In this document: positions 37,326-46,575 of the stretch, one piece after another
How positions within the stretch are numbered: position 1 is the first letter of the stretch
Layout: every line of letters starts with the position of its first letter
Source: Flavivirga amylovorans
GTDB lineage: Bacteria; Bacteroidota; Bacteroidia; Flavobacteriales; Flavobacteriaceae
Reading direction: 5' to 3'
Length of the DNA stretch: 64,000 nt
Assembly: GCF_030540875.1 (NCBI RefSeq)
Contig: NZ_JAUOEM010000009.1
Span: forward strand, 1-64,000
Made by a program: the position numbers and the translations under genes
The notes under the pieces: model-generated
Database searches by the model: none
What the model was told of the DNA's origin: nothing
The model's input: the letters and a program-made list of their open reading frames with translations, nothing else

Positions 37326-39746
37326 ATGGCAAAAATTAAGCACAATAATTTTCTTGACACCGTTAATGAAGTATTCACAGATGCAAAAGAACAAGGTGTC
37401 TTGCATTTGTATGCAGAAGGCGATAGTTTTACAGGTAGAAAGATACGGATAAAACAAAAAGATCTTTTTCATTTCGGAACAACAGGATATTTAGGGTTGG
37501 AACAGGATGAGCGTTTAAAAAAAGCAGCTATGGACGCTGTTTATAAATACGGAACACAGTTTCCACTTTCTAAAAGCTATATTTCAAACCCATTATATGC
37601 TGGGCTAGAGGAGAAAATCACCCAATTGTACGATGCGCCAATTATTATTACAAAGAACAGTACGCTTGGGCATCTTGGTGTTATTCCTAGTGCTGTTGAA
37701 GATGGTGATGCTATTATTTTAGATCATCAGGTGCATTGGAGCGTGCAAAGTGCAGCAAATGTACTTAAAACGCGTAGTGTGCCCATTGAGATGATTAGGC
37801 ATAGCAACCTTGATATGTTAGAAGACAAAATCAAAAAATTATCTTCTAAGTACAAAAAGATATGGTACATGGCCGATGGTGTTTATTCTATGTACGGAGA
37901 TGTGGCGCCTTTAGATGAACTTATGGAGTTATGTAACAAATACCCGCAACTACACTTGTATTTAGATGATGTTCATGGAATGAGTTGGGCAGGTAAAAAT
38001 GGAACAGGATATGTTCTTAGTAAATTAGATGAATTACCAGATAATGTGTTATTGTTTGGAACACTTAGTAAAACTTTTGGAGCCAGTGGTGCTGTTGCAG
38101 TATGTACTCATAAAAAAAGATATCATAAAATTAAAACTTTTGGAGGCCCTTTAACCTTTTCAGCTCAATTAGAACCAGCGTCAGTTGCAGCAGCAATAGC
38201 ATCTGCCGATATTCATCTTTCCCCCGAAATTTATATGCTTCAAAATGAACTATTGGAACGCATAACGCTATTCAATACCTTATTATCAAAAACAGACCTG
38301 CCTTTAGTTGAAGAAAACAATTCTCCTGTATTCTATATTGGTACAGGTATGCCGGTTACTGGATATAATTTTGTGAATAGGTTAATGAAAGAGGGATTTT
38401 TTGTGAATTTAGGAATATTTCCAGCAGTCCCTGTAAAGAATACAGGTATAAGAGTTACTATTTCTAGACATAATCAAGCAGAAGAAATTAAAAGCTTAGT
38501 AGATGCCATGGTTTACCATTATCCGAAAGCCTTAGAAGATACACATACAACTTCAGATAAAGTAAGAAGAGCTTTTAAGTTGCCTACTTTAGACGAAACG
38601 CCTAAAAAGAAAGTTCATGAAGAATTCCGTGTCGTGTATGAAAAGACCATACAAGATGTCGATATGGGTGAATGGAACAAACTGATGGGAGGAAAAGGAG
38701 TTTTTGATTGGGATGGTTTACTTTTTCTTGAAAATGTTTTTACTAAAAACAAGCTTTCCGAAAATAATTGGGACTTTCACTATATCATTATTAGAGATGA
38801 AAACAACACTCCTATACTAGCTACATTTTTTACATACGCGCTTTGGAAAGAAGATATGTTAGCTCCGGTTTCTGTATCGCTTAAGTTGGAAGAAACACGA
38901 AAGAACGATCCTTATTATCTCACCTCACAGGTATTGGGAATGGGGTCGCCATTTACTGAAGGGGAGCATATATACTTAGATAAATCACATCCAGATTGGA
39001 AGTTGGCAATGAAGCAAATGCTGGATAAAATTGAAGAACTGGAGCTGAAATTTAACTCAAATTGGGTCGTACTGAGAGATTTTGAAAACGATGATGAGCT
39101 AAGTCAATTATTCCATCAACAAGGTTTTATTAAAACAGTGATGCCAGACTCATGCCAAATACTTGATCTTCATTGGAAAACCATAGATGAGTATCCAGAG
39201 TCATTATCCACACGTTCTAGAAAACACTTTAAAAAAGATATCCAGCCTTATGAAAAACACTTTAAGGTATCATATAGTGAAGCATCCAGTGAAAAACTGA
39301 TAGATCAATTTTATGAATTATATACTAATGTGAATAAGCATAATCTTGCTTTAAACATGTTTCCTTTACCGAGAAAGTTATTTACAATGATGTCCCAGCA
39401 TCCTAATTGGGAGTTTATAGCAATTTATTTAAAAGAGGAGTTTAATGAAGGGAAATCGCATATCCCAGTGGGCGTTATGTTTTGTTATAAGAATTTAGGA
39501 GTGACATACACACCCGCATTTATTGGTATGGATTATAATTATACCGAAAAACATCAGGTTTATAGACAGTTATTGTATCAAACAATTAAACGAGCTACAA
39601 GACTTGGGTTTAAAAAGATAGATTTTGGTATGACTGCATCCTTTGAAAAGAAAAAAGTAGGGGCTACTATTATTCCTAAAGTAGCCTATATACAGGCAAA
39701 AGATAACTATTCAATGGAGCTAATGGGAGTTATGGAGAATAATTAG
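37326..39746 (+). CDS. Alpha-oxoamine-synthase-like PLP enzyme fused to a GNAT/FemAB-like acyltransferase domain
   Basis: 806 residues. About 1-410 are a fold-type I PLP enzyme of the AOS group (LYLDDVHGMSWAG; PLP-lysine 249 in GTLSKTFGASGA). About 430-800 form a second domain with a GNAT/peptidoglycan-acyltransferase look (SRKHFKKDIQPY, YRQLLYQTIKRATRLGFKKIDFGMT). AOS enzymes condense an amino acid with an acyl thioester, and the fused domain could then transfer an acyl group. Lipids such as sulfonolipids or sphingolipids of Bacteroidota are candidate products, but the substrate cannot be read from the sequence. It is monocistronic, with a terminator 100 bases downstream. Confidence 0.8.
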   Translation: MAKIKHNNFLDTVNEVFTDAKEQGVLHLYAEGDSFTGRKIRIKQKDLFHFGTTGYLGLEQDERLKKAAMDAVYKYGTQFPLSKSYISNPLYAGLEEKITQLYDAPIIITKNSTLGHLGVIPSAVEDGDAIILDHQVHWSVQSAANVLKTRSVPIEMIRHSNLDMLEDKIKKLSSKYKKIWYMADGVYSMYGDVAPLDELMELCNKYPQLHLYLDDVHGMSWAGKNGTGYVLSKLDELPDNVLLFGTLSKTFGASGAVAVCTHKKRYHKIKTFGGPLTFSAQLEPASVAAAIASADIHLSPEIYMLQNELLERITLFNTLLSKTDLPLVEENNSPVFYIGTGMPVTGYNFVNRLMKEGFFVNLGIFPAVPVKNTGIRVTISRHNQAEEIKSLVDAMVYHYPKALEDTHTTSDKVRRAFKLPTLDETPKKKVHEEFRVVYEKTIQDVDMGEWNKLMGGKGVFDWDGLLFLENVFTKNKLSENNWDFHYIIIRDENNTPILATFFTYALWKEDMLAPVSVSLKLEETRKNDPYYLTSQVLGMGSPFTEGEHIYLDKSHPDWKLAMKQMLDKIEELELKFNSNWVVLRDFENDDELSQLFHQQGFIKTVMPDSCQILDLHWKTIDEYPESLSTRSRKHFKKDIQPYEKHFKVSYSEASSEKLIDQFYELYTNVNKHNLALNMFPLPRKLFTMMSQHPNWEFIAIYLKEEFNEGKSHIPVGVMFCYKNLGVTYTPAFIGMDYNYTEKHQVYRQLLYQTIKRATRLGFKKIDFGMTASFEKKKVGATIIPKVAYIQAKDNYSMELMGVMENN

Positions 39747-39847
39747 TTTAGATATAAAAACTCCTAGTGAATTTGTTTATTGTTACCAACTTAATCACTT
39801 GTACCCCAGAAGCGTTATTTATAAAATCAAAAAGAAATCGAATAGGC

Positions 39848-39879
39848 AAAACCTTCAATTATAGATTGAAGGTTTTTTT
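39848..39879 (+). terminator. Intrinsic terminator after the AOS/GNAT gene
   Basis: AAAACCTTCAAT and ATTGAAGGTTTT form a 12-bp stem, 5-base loop, then TTTT. Confidence 0.85.
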
Positions 39880-39947
39880 ATTGAAAATTAGTAAAACTTC
39901 TACTTTTGGTGGAATTACGCCCCCATTGGTTTCACCGATTTTTATAA

Positions 39948-40414
39948 TTTTGGTTTACGCCAAAATAGAGGAAATTAACACATTGTGTTTATAGTTGTAC
40001 ATATCATATAGTTTGGACGCCTAAGTATAGGTTTCGTGTTTTAGAGGGAAAAATCAAAGAAATAGTAGTATCAAGAATAGAACAAATATGTAGTTGGTAT
40101 GATGTTTTGATAGAAGAAATTTTAATTCAACCGGATCACATCCACTTAGTTTGTTCAATTCCTTCGAAGTATTCTGTTTCTAAGATAGTAGGAGTTGTCA
40201 ATGGAAAGACAGCCGTTCAAATATTTTCAAAGAAGTGCTATTTAAAAGAGAAACCATATTGGGCAATCATTTTTGGGCTCGAGGATATTTACGTGGCTTC
40301 TAAATTGCTATAGAAAATGTTCAAACATTACCAAGCGATTATTTTGGAGGTAAGACAGTTGGTACATTGGTAGTGTTTTCTGGAATTGCTGCAAAGTTAG
40401 CAGCAGCAGTTTAA
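39948..40414 (+). pseudogene. Decayed IS200-family (HUH, Y1) transposase
   Basis: Translated pieces read HIVWTPKYRFRVLEG, then IEEILIQPDHIHLVCSIP with the HUH motif His-Ile-His, then VSKIVGVVNGKTAVQIF; after a frameshift near 40262, GNHFWARGYLRGF. These are the ordered blocks of IS200/IS605-type TnpA. There is no start codon, one frameshift and a stop before the catalytic tyrosine region. A small hairpin (TTTTGG / CCAAAA, 39948-39965) upstream may be the left end. Dead insertion sequence. Confidence 0.8.
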
Positions 40415-40434
40415 ACGAATTTCTATAATAGAAA

Positions 40435-41466
40435 TTATGAATTTTTAATGTTAGAAGAATCTCTAACAATTAACTCGGCATCCAGTATTATTTTATTCAA
40501 TTGCTGTTTAACAACCGATTTTTTTGCATGCTCTAAAAACGTTTTAGCGGCCTGTTTTCCTATCTCTGCACTATGTTGATTTATACTCGTAATACTGGGA
40601 GTAACCATTGCAGTAAAAGGTTCATTACCAAACCCAACTAAAGCAATATCTTCAGGTATTTTGATACCCTGTTCGTTTAATATTTGTAGGGCACCCAAAG
40701 CGGCATAATCCCCAGCAACATAAACAGCATCCGGTTTGTTTTTTAAAGCCAACAGTTGAGACATTTTTTCTCTTCCATCCTCAATCGTAAGATTACTTTC
40801 AATTAATAGTTCATCTTCTAAAGAAAGATTATGCTTTTTTAGAGCGTCAATATAACCTCTAATCCTATTATTAAAAATTCGTGTACGCTTATAACCACCA
40901 ATATGAGCAATTCGTTTACAACCTTGCTGTACTAAATGCTCAACAATCATGTGGCTACTATCGTAATCATTAATACCAATATAATCTACGTTTAAATCAT
41001 TTTCCCCACGGTCAAATAAAATCAGTGGAATCCCTTTAGATTTAATTTTTTCATAGTAATCTAAGTTAATAGTCTCATTAGCCATAGAAGCTATAATGCC
41101 ATCAACCTGTGTAAATAAAAGAGTATCGATATTACGGCACTCTTTTTTATAAGATTCGTTAGACTGCGTAATAATAATGTTATAACCTTCTTTATCTAAT
41201 TCTTCCTCAATATTTTGAATTACAGAAGAAAAGAAGTTACTATTTGTTCTAGGGACAATAACACCAACTAAATGACTTTTCCCTTTGCGTAATGCACTGG
41301 CAAGATGATTTGGTTGGTAATTTAAATTTTTAGCAACTTGTTTTACAGCTTTTTTTGTCTTTTCACTTATACGAGAGTCATCATGCAAAGCCTTGGAAAC
41401 AGCAGCTGGAGAAATATTTAATACGTTAGCAATATCTTTTATGGTTGTTTTCTTTTTGATATTCAA
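40435..41466 (-). CDS. LacI-family repressor of the KDG operon
   Basis: About 344 residues. N-terminal LacI helix-turn-helix (TTIKDIANVLNISPAAVSKAL), then a periplasmic-binding-type sensor domain (VGVIVPRTNSNFFSSVI, AHIGGYKRTRIFNNRIRGY, ALVGFGNEPFTAMVTPSIT). The frame extends upstream to 41565 but that would run through operator 41479-41500; TTG 41466 sits just before KKKTTIKDIA and is the best start. It is divergent from the KDG kinase/aldolase operon, with two perfect palindromes between. Likely autoregulated and induced by a uronate-derived intermediate. Confidence 0.85.
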   Translation of the reverse strand: MNIKKKTTIKDIANVLNISPAAVSKALHDDSRISEKTKKAVKQVAKNLNYQPNHLASALRKGKSHLVGVIVPRTNSNFFSSVIQNIEEELDKEGYNIIITQSNESYKKECRNIDTLLFTQVDGIIASMANETINLDYYEKIKSKGIPLILFDRGENDLNVDYIGINDYDSSHMIVEHLVQQGCKRIAHIGGYKRTRIFNNRIRGYIDALKKHNLSLEDELLIESNLTIEDGREKMSQLLALKNKPDAVYVAGDYAALGALQILNEQGIKIPEDIALVGFGNEPFTAMVTPSITSINQHSAEIGKQAAKTFLEHAKKSVVKQQLNKIILDAELIVRDSSNIKNS

Positions 41467-41478
41467 ATTTTTTATATA

Positions 41479-41500
41479 TTTGCTTAAACGTTTAAGCAAA
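41479..41500. promoter_or_regulatory. LacI-type operator O1
   Basis: A perfect 22-bp palindrome centred on AACGTT (TGCTTAAACGTTTAAGCA core), 13 bases before the predicted repressor start. Confidence 0.85.
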
Positions 41501-41568
41501 TATACTGCGTTAGTTTTTATAATCAAAATTATATAATTTTTATGACTTTGATTATATTTTAGCATATA

Positions 41569-41586
41569 TGCTTAAACGTTTAAGCA
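41569..41586. promoter_or_regulatory. LacI-type operator O2
   Basis: A perfect 18-bp copy of the same palindrome, 35 bases before the KDG kinase ATG. Centres are 87 bp apart, compatible with repression by DNA looping. Confidence 0.85.
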
Positions 41587-41620
41587 AAATAATAAATTAA
41601 CCTAAATAAGGATTTAAGTA

Positions 41621-42667
41621 ATGGGTAAAGTAGTAACATTTGGAGAGATCATGTTAAGATTAGCTCCTCAAGGATTTTTAAGATTTTCACAAGCTAATAA
41701 TTTTGATGCTATTTATGGTGGAGGTGAATCAAACGTAGCGGTTTCATTAGCTAATTATGGTGTCTCAGTAGATTTCGTAACACGTTTACCAAAAAATGAC
41801 ATTGGTGAATGTGCAATGATGGAAATGCGTAAAAGAGGCGTAGGTGTCGATAAGATTGTTTATGGAGGAGATCGTTTAGGGATTTATTTTCTAGAAACGG
41901 GAGCCGTTTCAAGAGGAAGTAAAGTTGTTTATGATAGGGCACATTCTGCGATTGCTGAAATTGAATCAGGAATGATTGATTGGGATGAAGTATTTGATGG
42001 TGCAGAATGGTTCCACTGGACTGGTATTACACCAGCAATTTCTCAAGGTGCTGCAGATGTTTGTTTAGAAGCTGTAAAAGCAGCTAGCGCAAAAGGAATT
42101 ACTATCTCTACAGACTTAAATTACCGTGCTAAATTATGGAAATACTGTGATGAAGCGCACAGAGAAGCCGTTATGACCGAGTTAACATCATACTGTGATG
42201 TTGTTTTAGGAAATGAAGAAGATGCAGAAATGCACTTTGGTATTAAACCAGAAGGTATTTCGGTTCAAACGCAAGGACATGATGTAAAAGCGGAAGCATT
42301 CCTATCTGTTTGTCAGCAAATGATGGAAAAATTTCCAAGAGCTAAAAAAGTAATTACAACGTTAAGAGGTTCAATATCTGCATCCCACAATACTTGGGCA
42401 GGTGTTTTATATGATGGTAAGCAAATGTACGAAACACGTCAATACCAAATCACAGATATTGTTGATAGAGTAGGTGGCGGAGATTCATTTATGGGAGGCC
42501 TAATCTACGGATTATTAAAATACCCAGAAGATGACCAAAATGCTTTAGATTTTGCCGTAGCAGCATCATGTCTAAAACATACAATAAAAGGAGATGCTAA
42601 CTTAGTTACTGTTAGTGAAGTAGAAAAATTAATGGGCGGTGACGCTTCAGGAAGAGTTGCTAGATAG
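41621..42667 (+). CDS. kdgK: 2-keto-3-deoxygluconate kinase (PfkB family)
   Basis: 348 residues. PfkB ribokinase fold: N-terminal substrate region (GGGESNVAVSLANYG) and C-terminal signature DRVGGGDSFMGG with catalytic Asp288. It phosphorylates KDG to KDPG, the last sugar-acid kinase step in degradation of uronates such as alginate or pectin. The aldolase gene follows after 35 bases, which supports the assignment over other PfkB sugars. Controlled by the divergent LacI repressor through O2. Confidence 0.9.
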   Translation: MGKVVTFGEIMLRLAPQGFLRFSQANNFDAIYGGGESNVAVSLANYGVSVDFVTRLPKNDIGECAMMEMRKRGVGVDKIVYGGDRLGIYFLETGAVSRGSKVVYDRAHSAIAEIESGMIDWDEVFDGAEWFHWTGITPAISQGAADVCLEAVKAASAKGITISTDLNYRAKLWKYCDEAHREAVMTELTSYCDVVLGNEEDAEMHFGIKPEGISVQTQGHDVKAEAFLSVCQQMMEKFPRAKKVITTLRGSISASHNTWAGVLYDGKQMYETRQYQITDIVDRVGGGDSFMGGLIYGLLKYPEDDQNALDFAVAASCLKHTIKGDANLVTVSEVEKLMGGDASGRVAR

Positions 42668-42702
42668 TAAAATATCTCAATAAATCAACAAATTAAAGAT
42701 AT

Positions 42703-43368
42703 ATGGCACAATTTACAAGAATAGAAGTTGCAGAAGTTATGAAAAGCTCAGGATTAGTTCCTTTGTTTTATAATAGTGATATAGAAGCTAGTAAAAAAGT
42801 ATTAAAAGCTTGTTACGATGGTGGTGCTAGATTACTAGAGTTTACAGCTCGTGGTGATTTTGCTCATGAAGTTTTTGGTGAGCTAATAAAATATGCAATT
42901 AAAGAATTACCAGGTATGGTAATGGGTGTTGGTTCTGTAACCGATGCTGCTGCTGCTTCTAGGTATATGGCTTTAGGAGCTAACTTTATTGTAACACCAG
43001 TTTTAAGAGAAGATATCGCTATTGCTTGTAATAGAAGAAAAGTTTTATGGTCTCCTGGTTGTGGAACTTTAACAGAAATAGCAAGAGCAGAAGAATTAGG
43101 CTGTGAGATTGTTAAATTATTCCCTGGAGATATTTACGGACCACAATTTGTAAAAGGGATTAAAGGGCCTCAACCTTGGACAAGTATTATGCCTACTGGG
43201 GGGGTGTCTCCAACAAAAGAAAACCTTGAAGCTTGGTTTAATGCAGGAGTTACTTGTGTTGGAATGGGATCTAAGTTAATGGCGAAAGATGCCAATGGGC
43301 AGTTTGATTATGCTAAGATTGAAGAGAAAGTAAGGTTTTCTATTGAACTTATTAAAGAGGTTAGATAA
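42703..43368 (+). CDS. eda: KDPG/KHG aldolase
   Basis: 221 residues of the class I KDPG aldolase family. It splits KDPG into pyruvate and glyceraldehyde 3-phosphate. Visible are the catalytic Glu region (LLEFTARG), the Schiff-base Lys138 in IVKLFPG, and the phosphate-binding segments MPTGGVSP and GVTCVGMGSKL. Second gene of the kdgK operon, closed by a strong terminator. No polysaccharide lyase is in the window, so the upstream steps are encoded elsewhere. Confidence 0.93.
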   Translation: MAQFTRIEVAEVMKSSGLVPLFYNSDIEASKKVLKACYDGGARLLEFTARGDFAHEVFGELIKYAIKELPGMVMGVGSVTDAAAASRYMALGANFIVTPVLREDIAIACNRRKVLWSPGCGTLTEIARAEELGCEIVKLFPGDIYGPQFVKGIKGPQPWTSIMPTGGVSPTKENLEAWFNAGVTCVGMGSKLMAKDANGQFDYAKIEEKVRFSIELIKEVR

Positions 43369-43402
43369 TCAATTAAAAGAATATCATTAACCCTACATGG
43401 TT

Positions 43403-43440
43403 AAAAACCTTCCTGTATTCAGGAAGGTTTTTCTTTTTTT
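43403..43440 (+). terminator. Intrinsic terminator of the kdgK-eda operon
   Basis: AAAAACCTTCCT and AGGAAGGTTTTT form a 12-bp stem with a 6-base loop, then CTTTTTTT. Confidence 0.92.
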
Positions 43441-43457
43441 TATGCGTGTAAATTTGT

Positions 43458-43465
43458 TACTTTTG
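43458..43465 (+). promoter_or_regulatory. Predicted promoter -7 box of the FKBP gene
   Basis: TACTTTTG matches TAnnTTTG, about 92 bases before the ATG; no clear -33 TTG. Confidence 0.5.
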
Positions 43466-43557
43466 GCATCAATTGAAAAATAACATAATAAAACTTAGCA
43501 TTTATAGTCGAAATTATAAATGTAATAACTAGTAACTAAAAAAATAAAATTAAAAAG

Positions 43558-44286
43558 ATGAAGACAATAAAATTTTTAAGTGTAGCAATGATTGCTTTAC
43601 TTGTAGTGTCATGTAATAAGAGCGGTGTTACAAATAAACCATTAACAACACAAATAGACTCTGTTAGTTATGCCATTGGAATGGATGTAGCTAGAAACGT
43701 AAAAACTAGTTTTACTGAGTTTGACAATGATTTATTTGTTCAAGGATATGTGAATGCATCAGATTCTTCTAATATTTTAATTAAACAAGAAGAAGTTCAG
43801 AAAATTATTCAAACCTATATGCAAAAAGCACAGCAAGAAAAAGCTAAAAAGGCGCAAGAAGAAGCGCTTAAAAAAGCTGAAGAGCAGTATGGAGGAAATA
43901 AAATAGAAGGTGAGAAATTTTTAACTGAAAATCTATCTAAAGAAGGTGTAGAATCTACAGAAAGTGGATTGCAATATATTGTTTTAAAACAAGGTACAGG
44001 AGAAGTTCCTACAGTAACGTCAAAAGTTAAAGTTCATTATCATGGAACTAGAATTGATGGAACTGTATTTGATAGTTCTGTAGATAGAGGAAAACCAACA
44101 GAATTTGGAGTTAATCAAGTAATTCCAGGATGGACAGAAGGACTTCAACTTATGAAAGTTGGTTCAAAATATAAATTTTTCATTCCACAAGATTTAGCAT
44201 ATGGTGCTTTTCCACGTCAAGGTGGTGCTATTAAGCCATTTGATGCCTTAGTATTTGAAGTAGAATTATTAGAAATAGTTAAGTAA
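43558..44286 (+). CDS. FKBP-type peptidyl-prolyl isomerase lipoprotein
   Basis: 242 residues. Lipoprotein signal ending LVVSC (Cys19), an N-terminal helical dimerisation domain of the Mip/FkpA type (about 25-125, with charged [18 protein letters not shown]), and an FKBP domain (about 135-242; [27 protein letters not shown]). It probably assists folding of envelope proteins in the periplasm. Transcribed alone, closed by the large palindrome at 44469. Confidence 0.92.
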   Translation: MKTIKFLSVAMIALLVVSCNKSGVTNKPLTTQIDSVSYAIGMDVARNVKTSFTEFDNDLFVQGYVNASDSSNILIKQEEVQKIIQTYMQKAQQEKAKKAQEEALKKAEEQYGGNKIEGEKFLTENLSKEGVESTESGLQYIVLKQGTGEVPTVTSKVKVHYHGTRIDGTVFDSSVDRGKPTEFGVNQVIPGWTEGLQLMKVGSKYKFFIPQDLAYGAFPRQGGAIKPFDALVFEVELLEIVK

Positions 44287-44305
44287 TTTAAAACTATTTA
44301 ACACT

Positions 44306-44465
44306 GAACTCATTTAGACTTTTTCAATTTGCTAAAAAATGGCTGTTTTCAGCTCTGTTTTCGTCTTTTTTTCCTTCCGTAGCTCTGCTATGCAACTCAA
44401 AAAAGTCTTCAACATAGGCAAAAACTTCTAATTTTCGCTTAAATCCTAAAAGTCTAAATGAGTTC
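44306..44465. mobile_element. MITE-like element, copy 1 (160 bp)
   Basis: Ends are exact inverted repeats, GAACTCATTTAGACTTTT and AAAAGTCTAAATGAGTTC, enclosing 124 bases without coding capacity. A second copy of the same length is at 46298-46457, about 93 percent alike by eye. Confidence 0.8.
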
Positions 44466-44468
44466 ACT

Positions 44469-44514
44469 ATAAAACAAAAAACAGGAAGCACGTGCTTCCT
44501 GTTTTTTGTTTTAT
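44469..44514. terminator. Bidirectional terminator: perfect 46-bp palindrome
   Basis: Two 23-base arms (ATAAAACAAAAAACAGGAAG... and complement) meet without a spacer at CAC/GTG. Runs of T on both strands suit termination of the FKBP gene and shield era. Confidence 0.85.
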
Positions 44515-44547
44515 AAGTATTGATGCTGTGATAAAGTACAAACATCG

Positions 44548-44555
44548 TAACTTTG
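44548..44555 (+). promoter_or_regulatory. Predicted -7 box of era
   Basis: TAACTTTG is a perfect TAnnTTTG match 24 bases before the ATG; a TTG lies at 44520, 25 bases upstream, slightly far. Confidence 0.6.
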
Positions 44556-44578
44556 CATCAGTAAAAAATAGAGAACAT

Positions 44579-45460
44579 ATGAGTCACAAAGCAGGTTTTG
44601 TAAATATTATTGGTAATCCTAATGTAGGTAAGTCTACATTGATGAATGCCTTTGTGGGAGAAAAGTTATCTATTATAACATCTAAAGCGCAAACGACACG
44701 TCATAGAATTTTAGGTATCGTAAATGGAGATGATTTTCAAGTACTGTTTAGTGATACGCCAGGAATTATAAAGCCAGCTTATGAATTGCAAGAATCAATG
44801 ATGGGTTTTGTGAAATCGGCTTTTGAAGACGCAGATGTATTAATTTATATGGTTGAAATTGGAGAGCAAGCATTAAAAGATGAAGCATTCTTTAAAAAAA
44901 TTACAAGCTCTAAAATTCCTGTATTATTACTTTTAAATAAAATTGATAGATCAGATCAAGAACAATTAGAAACACAAGTACAGCTTTGGGCAGAAAAAGT
45001 ACCTAATGCTGAGATTATACCAATTTCTGCGCTTGAAGGTTTTCAAGTAAAAGAAGTATTTGATAGAATTATAGACTTACTTCCGGAATCGCCACCATTT
45101 TATCCCAAAGATCAGTTAACAGATAAACCAGAACGTTTCTTTATAAATGAGAGTATAAGAGAAAAAATACTACTTCATTATAAAAAGGAAATCCCTTATG
45201 CTGTTGAAGTCGATACCGAAGAGTTTTTAGAAGAAGAGAAAATAATCAGAATTCGTTCTGTTATCATGGTAGAACGAGAAACTCAAAAAGGCATTATTAT
45301 CGGTCATAAAGGAAGTGCTTTAAAGCGTGTAGGCGTAGAAGCTAGAAAAGATTTAGAAAAGTTCTTCGGTAAGCAAATCCACCTAGAGTTGTATGTTAAA
45401 GTGAATAAAAACTGGAGAAGCAATCAAAATCAATTGAAACGTTTTGGTTACAATCAATAG
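44579..45460 (+). CDS. era: GTPase Era
   Basis: 293 residues. Start ATG 44579 is chosen because it matches the family start (MSHKAGFVNIIGNPNVGKS) and follows a -7 box; the frame is open upstream into the terminator palindrome. G1 GNPNVGKS (12-19), G3 DTPG, G4 NKID, and a C-terminal KH domain (GIIIGHKGSALKRVGVEARKDLE). It binds 16S rRNA during small-subunit assembly. Near der, as is usual in Bacteroidota. Confidence 0.97.
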   Translation: MSHKAGFVNIIGNPNVGKSTLMNAFVGEKLSIITSKAQTTRHRILGIVNGDDFQVLFSDTPGIIKPAYELQESMMGFVKSAFEDADVLIYMVEIGEQALKDEAFFKKITSSKIPVLLLLNKIDRSDQEQLETQVQLWAEKVPNAEIIPISALEGFQVKEVFDRIIDLLPESPPFYPKDQLTDKPERFFINESIREKILLHYKKEIPYAVEVDTEEFLEEEKIIRIRSVIMVERETQKGIIIGHKGSALKRVGVEARKDLEKFFGKQIHLELYVKVNKNWRSNQNQLKRFGYNQ

Positions 45461-45729
45461 AAAACCTTAATACTTTCTTCTTAATAGGGTAACGTTAATT
45501 TTAAATATATGTATCATCTTTGAGACTTTAAAAGTAGCCAAATATGAAACTTTATAGCAAACCGTTTAGTATTTATGCTTAGTACTCTGCAATGCAACAA
45601 AGCCAAAATATAGGAGTATTTATTATTGGCTTCTGATGAAGTTGGTAGTTGGTTTCTTAGAAAATATTCAATAATGTTTAGTTAGTTTAGCTTATTGAGT
45701 TTTAGTTAGTTGATTAAGCACTTTGATTT

Positions 45730-46242
45730 TTAAAATTTAGGTGCTTTTTCAATTTTAATAACATCGTTCATAAAATTATGCAATGCTCGCATTTCATTTT
45801 TACTCGAAGCCTTCCCTATACTACCAGCAAAGTATAAAACAACCCATATAAGTACCATTAAGAACATTAGGCTAACTTGTATTGCATAACTTTTATCTAA
45901 AGATGAATTAGTATAAGCCCATATTCCAGAGGCTATAAATAAACCTGCAACTAGAAAATGAAAAAATATAAACATGGTCCAAACCGTAGGATTTGGTCCG
46001 AATAGTCCATGAAGTAAACTTGAATTGCTGTCAATTTCATCAATTTCTAGATGGAGTTGAGGCGACCAAAAATGCTGTTTTTCTTTTGGGAATTTAATAA
46101 ATACATGATTGTCTAGTCGTGTTACAATAAAATCAGATTGGCTGGATTTTAGAGCTTCAAAATCTTTTAAAATAGATTGGTTGCTTTTATTAAGTTCTAT
46201 TTTAAAACGAGGTCTTAAAACAATATCATTTGTTGCTGGCAT
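45730..46242 (-). CDS. Hypothetical membrane protein with two C-terminal helices
   Basis: 170 residues, not recognised. The first 90 are soluble and beta-rich (FIVTRLDNHVFIKFPKEKQ), followed by two membrane helices (about 93-118, VWTMFIFFHFLVAGLFIAS; about 126-148, VSLMFLMVLIWVVLYFAG). It sits on the opposite strand between era and der. The sequence gives no catalytic clue. Confidence 0.7.
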   Translation of the reverse strand: MPATNDIVLRPRFKIELNKSNQSILKDFEALKSSQSDFIVTRLDNHVFIKFPKEKQHFWSPQLHLEIDEIDSNSSLLHGLFGPNPTVWTMFIFFHFLVAGLFIASGIWAYTNSSLDKSYAIQVSLMFLMVLIWVVLYFAGSIGKASSKNEMRALHNFMNDVIKIEKAPKF

Positions 46243-46297
46243 GTTATCAGTATTTTAAGTACAGTAAATTACTGTTTTTTTCTATAAAACATAAATA

Positions 46298-46457
46298 GAA
46301 CTCATTTAGACTTTTTCAATTTGCTAAAAAATGGCTGTTTTCAGCTCTGTTTTTGTCTTTTTTTCCTTCCATAGCTCTGTTATACAATTCAAAAAAGCCT
46401 TCAACATAGTCAAAAACTTCTAATTTTCGCTTAAATCCAAAAAGTCTAAATGAGTTC
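46298..46457. mobile_element. MITE-like element, copy 2 (160 bp)
   Basis: Same inverted ends as at 44306 (GAACTCATTTAGACTTTT; the right end has one nearby change). It lies in the der promoter region, ending 46 bases before the der -7 box. Confidence 0.8.
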
Positions 46458-46483
46458 TTAGTTTTAATCTTTATAAAAACACT

Positions 46484-46510
46484 TTGAGTAGACTATATTT
46501 CCTATTTTTG
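46484..46510 (+). promoter_or_regulatory. Predicted promoter of der
   Basis: TTG at 46484 and TATTTTTG at 46503, 16 bases apart, a near-consensus Bacteroidota promoter 66 bases before the ATG. Confidence 0.6.
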
Positions 46511-46575
46511 CAAAATATTTCAAACGAGGAATATAAATAAATCAGCCTTAGGCTGTTGCATATCATTTATAGATT

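Noticed and set aside
39767-39994. 75-codon open frame after the AOS/GNAT gene
   Set aside because: It runs through the intrinsic terminator and the end of the IS200 remnant; no homologous motif.
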